Positions 1 to 7,877 of a DNA stretch of 11,319 nt are shown here, piece by piece; the first letter of the stretch is position 1; each line of letters starts with the position of its first letter. Position numbers and translations under genes: made by a program. The stretch covers positions 1 to 11,319 of the forward strand of contig JAICUS010000143.1 in NCBI GenBank assembly GCA_025935735.1, written 5' to 3'. The notes under the pieces were generated by a model. That model did no database searches. It saw only the letters and a program-made list of their open reading frames with translations, and was not told the DNA's origin. The stretch is from Solirubrobacteraceae bacterium (GTDB lineage Bacteria > Actinomycetota > Thermoleophilia > Solirubrobacterales > Solirubrobacteraceae).

Positions 1-140
1 AAGGACGGCGTCGCCCACGTGCAGGCCGGCGGCGGCACCGTGGCCGATGCGCAGCCGGCCTACGAGTACGAGGAGTCGCGCGCCAAGGCCCGCGGCGTGG
101 TGCGGGCGATCGAGCTGGCGACGCGGCAGGCGGCCTGGCC

Positions 141-144
<4 letters not shown>
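1..144 (+). CDS. trpE: Anthranilate synthase component I, C-terminal end (partial)
   Basis: Only the last 47 codons and the TGA stop are in the window; the start lies upstream. The readable tail has the C-terminal pattern of the chorismate-binding domain of TrpE: HVQAGGGTVADAQPAYEYEE, then an Arg/Ala-rich final helix (KARGVVRAIELATRQA). In the family, the GAGIVADS-like strand and the following Glu-rich turn belong to the chorismate/Mg2+ active-site region. TrpE makes anthranilate from chorismate using ammonia supplied by TrpG. The related enzymes PabB and isochorismate synthase share this tail, but trpG directly follows with a 4-bp GTGA overlap and trpDCFBA come next, so TrpE is by far the best call. 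Confidence 0.9.
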
Positions 145-703
<559 letters not shown>

Positions 704-704
<1 letters not shown>

Positions 705-1732
705 TGCCGAACCCCGTGATCACGCAGGCGCTGGACGCGCTCGCGTCGCGGCACGATCTGACCTCGGAGCAGACCGCCGCCGTGCTGGCCGAGGTGATGG
801 CCGGCAACGCCTCCGAGGTGGAGACGGCCGGCGTGCTGGTCGCGCTGCGCACCAAGGGCGAGACGGTGGACGAGCTGGTCGGCCTGGCCCAGACGATGCG
901 CGCGTTCGCCACCCCGGTGACCACCGGCCGCGACGACCTCATCGACACGGCCGGGACCGGCGGCGGGCGCCCGACGTTCAACGTCTCCACCACCGCCGCG
1001 CTGATCGCCGCCGGGGCGGGCTGCGCGGTGGCCAAGCACGGCAACCGCTCCGCCACCGGGCTGTCCGGCAGCGCCGACGTCCTGGAGGCGCTGGGCGTGC
1101 GGATCGACCTCAAGCCCGACGCGGTGGCGCGCTGCATCCAGCAGGTCGGCTTCGGCTTCATGTTCGCTCCGGCCCACCACGGCGCCACCCGCTTCGTCGT
1201 GCCGGTGCGCAAGGAGCTCGCCGTGCGGACGATCTTCAACTTCCTCGGCCCGCTGACCAACCCGGCCGGCGCCACCCGCCAGCTGATCGGCGTGTCGGAC
1301 CCGGCGTTCCTGGAGACGATCGCCGGGGCGCTGGCGCGGCTGGGCGCCCGCAAGGCGCTGGTAGTGTCCAGCGCCGACGGTCTGGACGAGATGAGCACGT
1401 CGGGGACAACGCGCGTCGTCGAGGTCGACGGTGAGCAGGTGCGGGGGTACGACGTCGCTCCGGAGGACGTCGGGCTGCGGCGTGCCGACCCGGCGGCGCT
1501 CAGCGGCGGCACGCCGGACGTCAACGCCGAGACGACCCGGCGCATCTTCGCCGGCGAGAAGGGCTCCGCGCGCGACCTCGCCGCGCTCAACGCCGGCGCG
1601 GCGATCTACGTCTCCGGCCGCGTCGAGAGCCTCGAAGACGGCGTCCGCGCCGCCGAGGCCGCGCTGGACGACGGCCGTGCCGCCGCCGCGCTGGACGCCC
1701 TGACGTCCCTGACGAACGAGCTGGCCGCTTGA
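704..1732 (+). CDS. trpD: Anthranilate phosphoribosyltransferase
   Basis: This 342-residue enzyme joins anthranilate and PRPP to give N-(5-phosphoribosyl)anthranilate, the second step of the pathway. The N-terminal helical domain (about 1-70) is followed by the PRPP-binding loop DTAGTGGG (81-88), NVST (93-96) and KHGNR (111-115). GPLTNP lies at 182-187 and the metal-binding Asp228-Glu229 pair in DGLDEMS. The segment before that pair reads VVSSADG, where many family members have a His-containing stretch; this looks like normal divergence. The ATG at 704 was chosen because it shares one base with the trpG stop (TGATG) and gives the usual length. It is the only ATG start among the complete trp genes here. 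The frame stays open well upstream inside trpG, but that part reads as out-of-frame trpG. Confidence 0.97.
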
Positions 1733-2523
1733 GCGTGCTCGACCGCATCGTCGACGACACCCGCGAGGAGGTCAAGCGGCGCCGCAAGGCGCGGCCGCTG
1801 GAGGAGCTGGAGGCGCTCCTGCACCAGCGCAACGTCGACACCCTGCGCCCGTTCTCGGAGGCGCTCGCGCGCCCGGGCATCAGCCTGATCGCCGAGCACA
1901 AGCGCCGCTCGCCCTCGGCCGGCGCGATCCGCGAGGGCAGCTCGGTGGTCGAGGTCGTCCGGGCCTACGAGCGCGGCGGCGCGGCCGCGCTGTCCGTCCT
2001 GACCGAGCCGTTCCACTTCGACGGCTCGCTCGACGACCTGCGCGACGCCCGCGCCGCCACGACGCTGCCGGTCCTGCGCAAGGACTTCATCGTCGACCCC
2101 TACCAGGTCTACGAGGCCGCGGCGGCCGGCGCCGACGCGATCCTGCTGATCGTGGCCGCGCTGGAGACCGCCGCGCTGGCCGACCTGCTGCACGAGGCCG
2201 GCGCGCTCGATCTCGACGCGCTCGTCGAGGTCCACGACGAGCGCGAGCTCGAGGCCGCGCTGGAGGTCGAGGCCGACGTGCTGGGCATCAACAACCGCGA
2301 TCTCGACGACTTCAGCGTCGACATCGAGCGCACCTACGAGCTGCTGGCCGACGTCCCCGCCGGCAAGACCGTCGTCTCGGAGTCGGGCTTCACCCACCGC
2401 GAGCAGCTCGACGAGCTCGAGCGCGTCGGCGTCGACGCGGTGCTGATCGGCGAGACGCTGATGCGCGCGGCGGACATCGAGGCGGCCTGCCGCGAGCTGA
2501 CCGGCGGCGGCGAGGAGCCGTGA
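1729..2523 (+). CDS. trpC: Indole-3-glycerol phosphate synthase
   Basis: This 264-residue (beta/alpha)8-barrel enzyme ring-closes and decarboxylates CdRP to indole-3-glycerol phosphate. Visible active-site residues match the Sulfolobus enzyme in order: Glu56 and Lys58 in [11 protein letters not shown], Lys118 in LRKDF, Glu167 in LVEVHD, Asn188 in GINNRDL and Ser219 in SESGF. The protein is monofunctional; TrpF is a separate downstream gene, unlike the enterobacterial TrpC-TrpF fusion. The preferred start is TTG at 1729, overlapping the trpD stop as TTGA and giving [12 protein letters not shown], a common family N-terminus. GTG at 1735 is two codons later and is a possible alternative. No clear Shine-Dalgarno is seen. 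Confidence 0.96.
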   Translation: MSVLDRIVDDTREEVKRRRKARPLEELEALLHQRNVDTLRPFSEALARPGISLIAEHKRRSPSAGAIREGSSVVEVVRAYERGGAAALSVLTEPFHFDGSLDDLRDARAATTLPVLRKDFIVDPYQVYEAAAAGADAILLIVAALETAALADLLHEAGALDLDALVEVHDERELEAALEVEADVLGINNRDLDDFSVDIERTYELLADVPAGKTVVSESGFTHREQLDELERVGVDAVLIGETLMRAADIEAACRELTGGGEEP

Positions 2524-3145
2524 CCAAGGTCAAGATCTGCGGGATCACCCGCGCCGAGGACGCGGAGCTTGCGGCCGCGCTCGGCGCCTGGGCGCTGGGG
2601 TTCATCCTCTGGCCGCGGTCCAAGCGGGCGGCCGACCCGGCGGTGGCCGCCGGCATCGCCCGCTCCCTGCGCCGCCGGGTCGAGCTGGTCGGCGTCTTCG
2701 TCAACCAGCCGCTGGACGAGATCGAGGGCTACGCCGACGCGCTCGGGCTCACGTACGTGCAGCTGCACGGCGACGAGGGCCCGTCGTTCTGCGCCGCGGT
2801 CGCCCAGCGCACCGGCTGCCGGGTGATCAAGGCCGCGCGCGTGCGCCACGCGGCGGACCTGCGCGACCTCGAGCGCTTCCACACCGACCTGCACCTGCTC
2901 GACGCCCACGTCGAGGGGATGGTCGGCGGCACGGGGGAGACCTGGGACTGGAGCCTGCTGGCCGGCCGGCGCTCCAAGACCCCGTTCCTGCTCTCCGGCG
3001 GGCTGACGGCGGACAACGTCGCCGCGGCGATCGAGGCCGTCCGGCCGTGGGGCGTCGACGTCGCCTCGGGTACCGAGGCGTCGCCCGGCGTCAAGGATCC
3101 GGAGAAGCTCGAGGCGTTCTTCGCCGCCGTCCCCGGGGTCCCCGC

Positions 3146-3149
<4 letters not shown>
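2520..3149 (+). CDS. trpF: Phosphoribosylanthranilate isomerase
   Basis: This 209-residue (beta/alpha)8 barrel carries out the Amadori rearrangement of phosphoribosylanthranilate to CdRP. The catalytic pair is visible: Cys7 in KICGIT as general base and Asp128 in LLDAH as general acid. Other family signatures are [10 protein letters not shown] (27-36), VGVFVN (57-62), VQLHGDE (80-86), GGTGETWDW (136-144) and the phosphate-binding LSGGL (158-162). The late motif reads [11 protein letters not shown] where the family usually has SGVE, a mild substitution. The start is GTG at 2520, overlapping the trpC stop as GTGA. A GAGGAG stretch at 2512-2517 sits only two bases before the start, too close to be an ideal ribosome site, so coupling is likely. 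Free-standing TrpF next to trpC fits a pathway-specific role rather than a bifunctional PriA. Confidence 0.96.
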
Positions 3150-4317
<1,168 letters not shown>

Positions 4318-4321
<4 letters not shown>

Positions 4322-5124
4322 GCGAGACCGGTGCGCAGCGGATCGCGGCCGCGTTCGCCGCCGCTCGCGGCCGCGCGGCGCTGATGCCGTACCTGATGGG
4401 CGGCTTCCCGGACATCGAGCGCTCGGTGGCGATCGGCATCGCCTACGCCGAGGCGGGCGCGGACCTCGTGGAGCTCGGCGTGCCGTTCTCGGACCCGCTG
4501 GCCGACGGCCCGGTCATCCACGCCGCGGGGACGCGGGCCCTGGCCGCCGGCGCCACCGTGCACGCCGTGGTGGAGGCGGGCGCGCGGATCGCCGAGCACG
4601 TCCCCGTGGTGCTCATGTGCTACGCCAACCCGCTGCTGGCCTGCGGCCCGGAGCGCTTCTGCGGCGAGCTGGCCGCGCGCGGGATCAGCGGGCTGATCGT
4701 GCCCGACCTGCCGCTGGAGGAGTCAGAGGCGATGCTCGCGGCCTGCGACGCCGCCGGGCTGGCGCTCGTCCCGCTCGTCGCGCCGACGAGCTCCGACGAC
4801 CGCCTGGCCGCGATCGGACGAAAAGCGCGTGGATTTATCTACACGGTGAGCGTGGTGGGAACGACGGGTGAGCGCGGCGGCGTCGCGGACGGCGTCGACG
4901 GCCTGCTCGCCCGGGTCAAGGCCCACAGCCCCGTGCCGGTCGCGCTCGGCTTCGGGATCTCCACCGCCGAGCAGGCGGCGGCCGCGGCGGCGGCGGGCGC
5001 CGACGGCGTGATCGTCGGCTCGCGGCTCGTGCGCGCCGTCGCCGAGGCGGCCGATGACGGCCGCGATCCCGCCGCCCAGGCGGCAACGGTCGTGGCGGAG
5101 CTTGCCGCCGCCCTGGTCCGCTAG
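4318..5124 (+). CDS. trpA: Tryptophan synthase alpha chain
   Basis: This 268-residue (beta/alpha)8 barrel cleaves indole-3-glycerol phosphate to indole and glyceraldehyde 3-phosphate, working in an alpha2-beta2 complex with TrpB. The catalytic Glu52 and Asp63 sit in [15 protein letters not shown] and match E. coli Glu49 and Asp60. Tyr175 and Thr183 (in GTTGERGG, loop 6) are kept, and the phosphate-binding end is ALGFGIS and VIVGSRLV. The start is TTG at 4318, overlapping the trpB stop as TTGA. GGAG at 4309-4312 lies five bases upstream, so this junction has both coupling and a ribosome site. Codons 167-173, just before loop 6, are a run of otherwise avoided codons (see findings). The gene ends in a TAG. 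Confidence 0.96.
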
Positions 5125-5137
5125 CCTTCGCGCCGGC

Positions 5138-5326
5138 ATGGGCCTGCTGCTCTCAGTCATCCTCGGCGGCGTCATCTGGGTCGTCCTCTGGGCGATCGGC
5201 TTCAAGTCGTTCGACGGCTGGCTGATCATGATCGCCATCATCCTGTTGACGGCCGGCGGGCGCCTGCTGGCGCCCTTCCTGCCGGGCGGCAAGCGGCGCC
5301 CGGAGCGGTCGGCCCGGCTCCGGTAG
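5138..5326 (+). CDS. Small two-helix membrane protein of unknown function, trp-operon tail
   Basis: I do not recognise this 62-residue protein. It begins with ATG at 5138, thirteen bases after the trpA stop, and ends at TAG 5324-5326. Two hydrophobic segments are clear: about 3-22 (IWVVLWAIGF at its end) and about 28-48 (LIMIAIILLTAGG), joined by a short KSFDG turn. The tail GGKRRPERSARLR is strongly basic, so by the positive-inside rule both ends are probably cytoplasmic. No catalytic motif or Cys is present. There is no evident Shine-Dalgarno. The frame opens upstream within trpA, but those codons have no membrane character. Position and strand suggest co-transcription with trp genes; a functional link is not shown. 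Membrane-like composition and clean boundaries argue for a real gene, though a chance ORF is not excluded. Confidence 0.65.
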   Translation: MGLLLSVILGGVIWVVLWAIGFKSFDGWLIMIAIILLTAGGRLLAPFLPGGKRRPERSARLR

Positions 5327-5343
5327 CCCCACTCGCGGGTGCG

Positions 5344-5372
5344 CGGCGACTCGGACTTCCGCTGAGTCGCCG
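5344..5372 (+). terminator. Inverted repeat after the trp cluster (terminator or operator)
   Basis: A perfect 9-bp inverted repeat, CGGCGACTC and GAGTCGCCG, is separated by 11 bases. It begins 18 bp after the stop of the small trp-tail gene, where a terminator would be expected. No T-run follows (ACTAGGCTATTG), so it is not a textbook intrinsic terminator. GC-rich actinobacteria often use such stems without a U tract. Its centre lies about 60 bp upstream of the predicted livK transcription start, so an activator site is an equally reasonable reading. Confidence 0.45.
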
Positions 5373-5381
5373 ACTAGGCTA

Positions 5382-5411
5382 TTGCGCGCCTGAACTGGGC
5401 GCGCGTAGAAT
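5382..5411 (+). promoter_or_regulatory. Predicted livK promoter
   Basis: The -10 candidate TAGAAT (5406-5411) matches five of six bases of the sigma-70 consensus. An 18-bp spacer separates it from a -35 candidate, TTGCGC (5382-5387), which keeps the important TTG. Transcription would start near 5418, leaving a leader of about 30 bases before the livK TTG. This is the only AT-rich hexamer of this quality in the gap, and the livK ribosome site follows at a suitable distance. It was found by eye and not scored. Confidence 0.5.
5384..5404 (+). promoter_or_regulatory. Palindrome in the livK promoter spacer (putative operator)
   Basis: Perfect 7-bp arms GCGCGCC and GGCGCGC flank the 7-base centre TGAACTG. 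The element covers the second half of the -35 candidate and nearly the whole spacer, ending two bases before the -10. A dimeric repressor bound here would block polymerase. Alternating GC arms arise by chance more often in a GC-rich genome, so the operator role is an inference. Confidence 0.4.
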
Positions 5412-5435
5412 CGCCGCCCGAATACGAGCCTCACG

Positions 5436-5442
5436 AGGAGGG
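5436..5442 (+). promoter_or_regulatory. livK ribosome binding site
   Basis: AGGAGGG lies six to seven bases before TTG 5448, the strongest Shine-Dalgarno in the window. It decides the livK start: no ATG or GTG is available nearby in that frame, and the TTG places a complete lipoprotein signal peptide at the N-terminus. A strong ribosome site fits the high output expected for a binding protein. Confidence 0.8.
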
Positions 5443-5447
5443 GTTCC

Positions 5448-6725
5448 TTGGAATCTAAGTTCATCGCAGCGACCGGCTGCGTTGCTGCCGCGCTCGCGCT
5501 CGGCGTAACCGCGTGCGGCAGCGACAACAACAACAGCAGCGGAGGCAGCAGCGGCGGCGGCGGAGGCGGCGGTGCGAAGACCGTCACCGTCTACTCGTCG
5601 GTGCCGCTGCAGGGCGCGTCCCGCGCCTCGACCGCCGACCTCGTCGACGGCGCCAAGCTCGCGCTCGAGCAGGCGGGCGGCAAGGCCGGCAACATCAAGG
5701 TCAACTACATCTCGCTGGACGACTCGACCGCCCAGGCCGGCAACTGGACGCCTGAGGCCACGTCGGCCAACGCCCGCAAGGCGGCGCAGGACAAGAGCAC
5801 CGCGGCCTACATCGGCGAGTTCAACTCGGGCGCCAGCGCGGTCTCGATCCCGATCCTCAATGAGGCCGGGGTCCCGCAGATCTCGCCGGCCAACACGGCC
5901 GTCGGCCTGACCACCAACAAGCCGGGCGCGGCTCCGGGCGAGCCCGACAAGTACTACCCGACCGGCAAGCGCAACTACGTCCGCATCGTGCCGATCGACA
6001 CGATCCAGGGCGCGGCCATGGTGTCGCTGATGAAGCAGAACGGCTGCACGAAGCTGGCCGAGGTCAACGACAAGGAAGTCTATGGCGTGGGCATCGCCAA
6101 GAACGTGGAGCTCGCCGCCAAGGCCTCCGGCGGTCTGCAGGTCGTGATGGACGAGGGCATCGACCCGAAGGCGCCGAACTACCGCTCCCTGGCCCAGAAG
6201 GCCAAGAGCCAGGGCGCGGACTGCTTCGCGTTCCAGGGCGTGACCGCCAACAACGCCATCCAGGCGACGAAGGACTTCGCCGCCGCGCTCGGCCCGAACT
6301 CCAAGATGTTCGGCCCCGACGGCGTCTGCGAGTCCGGCTTCGTCGACCCGAAGAAGGGCGGCATCCCGACCTCGCTCGACTCGCGCACGTTCTGCACCGT
6401 GGCGACGCTGCCGCCCGACGAGTACCCGGCCTCGGGCCAGACGTTCTTCAAGGCGTTCAAGCAGAAGTACGGCGAGGACCAGCCGGACCCGTACGCGATC
6501 TACGGCTACGAGGCCATGAGCCTCGCGCTGGACGCGATCAAGCGCTCCAAGACCGGCGACAAGGCCGACGTCATCAAGGCGCTGTTCGCGACCAAGGACC
6601 GCCAGAGCGTGCTCGGGACCTACTCGATCGACCAGAACGGTGACACGACGCTCACCGACTACGGCGCCTACAAGGTCAAGAACGGCGCCCTGGAGTTCGA
6701 CGAGACCATCAAGCAGGGTCAGTAG
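5448..6725 (+). CDS. livK: Branched-chain/hydrophobic amino-acid ABC transporter substrate-binding lipoprotein
   Basis: This 425-residue protein is the extracytoplasmic receptor of a HAAT-family importer (Peripla_BP_6/LivK-like fold). It begins with a lipoprotein signal: hydrophobic residues 5-22 and a lipobox VTAC with Cys23 as the lipidated residue. A low-complexity Asn/Ser/Gly tether (27-42) precedes the mature domain, which starts near KTVTVYSSVPLQG. Lobe 1 contains AYIGEFNSGASAVSIPILNEAGVPQISPANT (120-150, shown here in part as the typical family stretch) and the C-terminal part has YAIYGYEAMSLALDAI. Four further cysteines (200, 259, 294, 316) may form two disulfides in lobe 2. The binding residues cannot be assigned by eye, so leucine, isoleucine or valine is a family-based guess; other amino acids, amides or urea are possible. 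It has its own promoter and a TTG start with AGGAGGG. Confidence 0.9.
   Translation: MESKFIAATGCVAAALALGVTACGSDNNNSSGGSSGGGGGGGAKTVTVYSSVPLQGASRASTADLVDGAKLALEQAGGKAGNIKVNYISLDDSTAQAGNWTPEATSANARKAAQDKSTAAYIGEFNSGASAVSIPILNEAGVPQISPANTAVGLTTNKPGAAPGEPDKYYPTGKRNYVRIVPIDTIQGAAMVSLMKQNGCTKLAEVNDKEVYGVGIAKNVELAAKASGGLQVVMDEGIDPKAPNYRSLAQKAKSQGADCFAFQGVTANNAIQATKDFAAALGPNSKMFGPDGVCESGFVDPKKGGIPTSLDSRTFCTVATLPPDEYPASGQTFFKAFKQKYGEDQPDPYAIYGYEAMSLALDAIKRSKTGDKADVIKALFATKDRQSVLGTYSIDQNGDTTLTDYGAYKVKNGALEFDETIKQGQ
5526..5573 (+). repeat. Asn-Ser-Gly codon-repeat tract in livK
   Basis: Sixteen codons made almost only of AAC, AGC and GGN encode residues 27-42: three Asn, Ser-Ser, Gly-Gly, Ser-Ser and seven Gly. 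It forms a flexible tether between the lipidated Cys23 and the ligand-binding domain. The triplet repetition makes in-frame length change by slippage plausible. Confidence 0.8.
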
Positions 6726-6757
6726 GAGTAGGGTCGGCCAGACAAGCCAGTGGTCAC

Positions 6758-6789
6758 TCGGCCGGGGGCGGCACGCCGCCCCCGGCCGG
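6758..6789 (+). terminator. Strong GC hairpin between livK and livH
   Basis: A perfect 13-bp stem (6759-6771 with 6776-6788) plus a G-U closing pair encloses the four-base loop CACG. The stem is almost entirely G and C, with a G5/C5 core, and begins about 33 bases after the livK stop. No T-run follows (CCGCCCCTTGACT). In ABC importer operons such hairpins after the binding-protein gene usually stabilise the upstream mRNA or cause partial termination, giving more binding protein than permease. Complete termination is unlikely because no convincing livH promoter follows. Confidence 0.7.
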
Positions 6790-6821
6790 CCGCCCCTTGA
6801 CTCACGGACTGAAATCACCCC

Positions 6822-7877
6822 ATGGAAGCTGCCAGCATCCCCGCCACCGCGACGGCTTCGCCGCGGCTGCGCTCGATGATCTCCAACTACGGGCTCATCG
6901 CCGTCCTGCTCGCCCTCCCGGTCTACTTCCTGGTCCACGACCTCGCCACGGCGGGGAACCTGGTCCGGCTGGGTGAGAACTTCGTCTCCGGCATCTCCAA
7001 CGGCGCGATCTGGGCGTTGGTGGCGATCGGATACACGCTCGTCTACGGCATCGTCGAGCTGATCAACTTCGCCCACGGCGACGTGTTCATGATCGGCTCG
7101 TTCGTCGCCGCGTCCTTCTGGGGCACGATCGGCGTCCACCAGGGCCAGAACGCGATCGTGATGTTCTTCGGCCTGCTGCTGACCATGGTCGTGGCCATGT
7201 TGGCCTGCGGCTCGCTCAACACGCTCATCGAGAAGGTGGCCTACCGGCCGTTGCGCAACGCGCCCGTGTTCGCGCCGCTGATCACGGCGGTGGGCATGTC
7301 CTTCATCCTGGAGAACGTCGGCCTGCTGTGGCACGGCGGCTCGCAGATCGGCGTGTCCGACCTGCTGAACGCGCAGCACACCCTGTTCAAGGTCTTCGGG
7401 GTCACGGTCGAGAACGCCGACGTGCTCGCGGTCGCGGTGACGATCCCGCTGCTGCTGATCATGACCGCGTTCATCAACCGCTCGATGCTCGGCAAGGCCA
7501 TGCGCGCCACCGCGCAGGACCCCGAGGCGGCGCGGCTGATGGGCATCAACGTCGACACGACGATCTCCCTGACCTTCCTGCTCGGCGGCATGCTGGCCGG
7601 CGCGGCGGGCCTCATCTACGCGCTCTATCAGACGACGATCTGGTACTTCCAGGGCTTCCAGGGCGGCCTGATCGCCTTCACCGCCGCGGTCATGGGCGGC
7701 ATCGGAAACCTCCGGGGCGCCGTGCTCGGCGGCCTCATCATCGGGTTCATCCAGCAGATGTCGGACAACCGCATCGGCTCCGAGTGGACGCCGGCGATCG
7801 TCTTCGCCTATCTGATCCTGATCATGGTGTTCAAGCCGTCCGGCCTGCTGGGCGAGCAGACGAGGGACGCAGGATGA
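6822..7877 (+). CDS. livH: Branched-chain amino-acid ABC transporter permease LivH
   Basis: This 351-residue integral membrane protein is one half of the transmembrane channel (BPD_transp_2 family). Hydrophobic helices are spaced along the chain, starting at about 23-40, 60-80 and 87-100. The conserved YGIVELINFAHGDVFMIG (75-92) is a LivH hallmark. RATAQDPEAARLMGIN (228-243) is the EAA-like cytoplasmic loop that contacts the ATPases, and the C-terminal half has GGMLAGAAG and AAVMGGIGNLRGAVLGG. The N-terminus (1-20) is a polar cytoplasmic stretch. ATG 6822 is the first possible start after an in-frame TGA at 6810, yet no Shine-Dalgarno is visible before it; the GC hairpin ends about 32 bases upstream. 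ATG at codon 19 is an alternative. Confidence 0.93.
   Translation: MEAASIPATATASPRLRSMISNYGLIAVLLALPVYFLVHDLATAGNLVRLGENFVSGISNGAIWALVAIGYTLVYGIVELINFAHGDVFMIGSFVAASFWGTIGVHQGQNAIVMFFGLLLTMVVAMLACGSLNTLIEKVAYRPLRNAPVFAPLITAVGMSFILENVGLLWHGGSQIGVSDLLNAQHTLFKVFGVTVENADVLAVAVTIPLLLIMTAFINRSMLGKAMRATAQDPEAARLMGINVDTTISLTFLLGGMLAGAAGLIYALYQTTIWYFQGFQGGLIAFTAAVMGGIGNLRGAVLGGLIIGFIQQMSDNRIGSEWTPAIVFAYLILIMVFKPSGLLGEQTRDAG

Noticed and set aside
4834..4842. AT-rich TTTATCTAC in trpA as an internal promoter
   Set aside because: No adequate -35 at a suitable distance on either strand; retained only as a codon-usage oddity.
5429..5441. CCTC/GAGG pairing that might hide the livK ribosome site
   Set aside because: Only four pairs with a five-base loop; too weak to be claimed as a riboswitch-like or thermosensor element.
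6797..6802. TTGACT as a -35 element for a separate livH promoter
   Set aside because: It matches five of six bases, but 16-18 bp downstream falls on the start codon region with no -10-like hexamer, leaving no room for a promoter.
5379..7379. Antisense open frame of 666 residues opposite livK and livH
   Set aside because: It spans the promoter gap and two well-supported genes, has low-complexity Arg/Leu/Asp/Val composition and no domain; it is a mirror of the coding pattern on the other strand.
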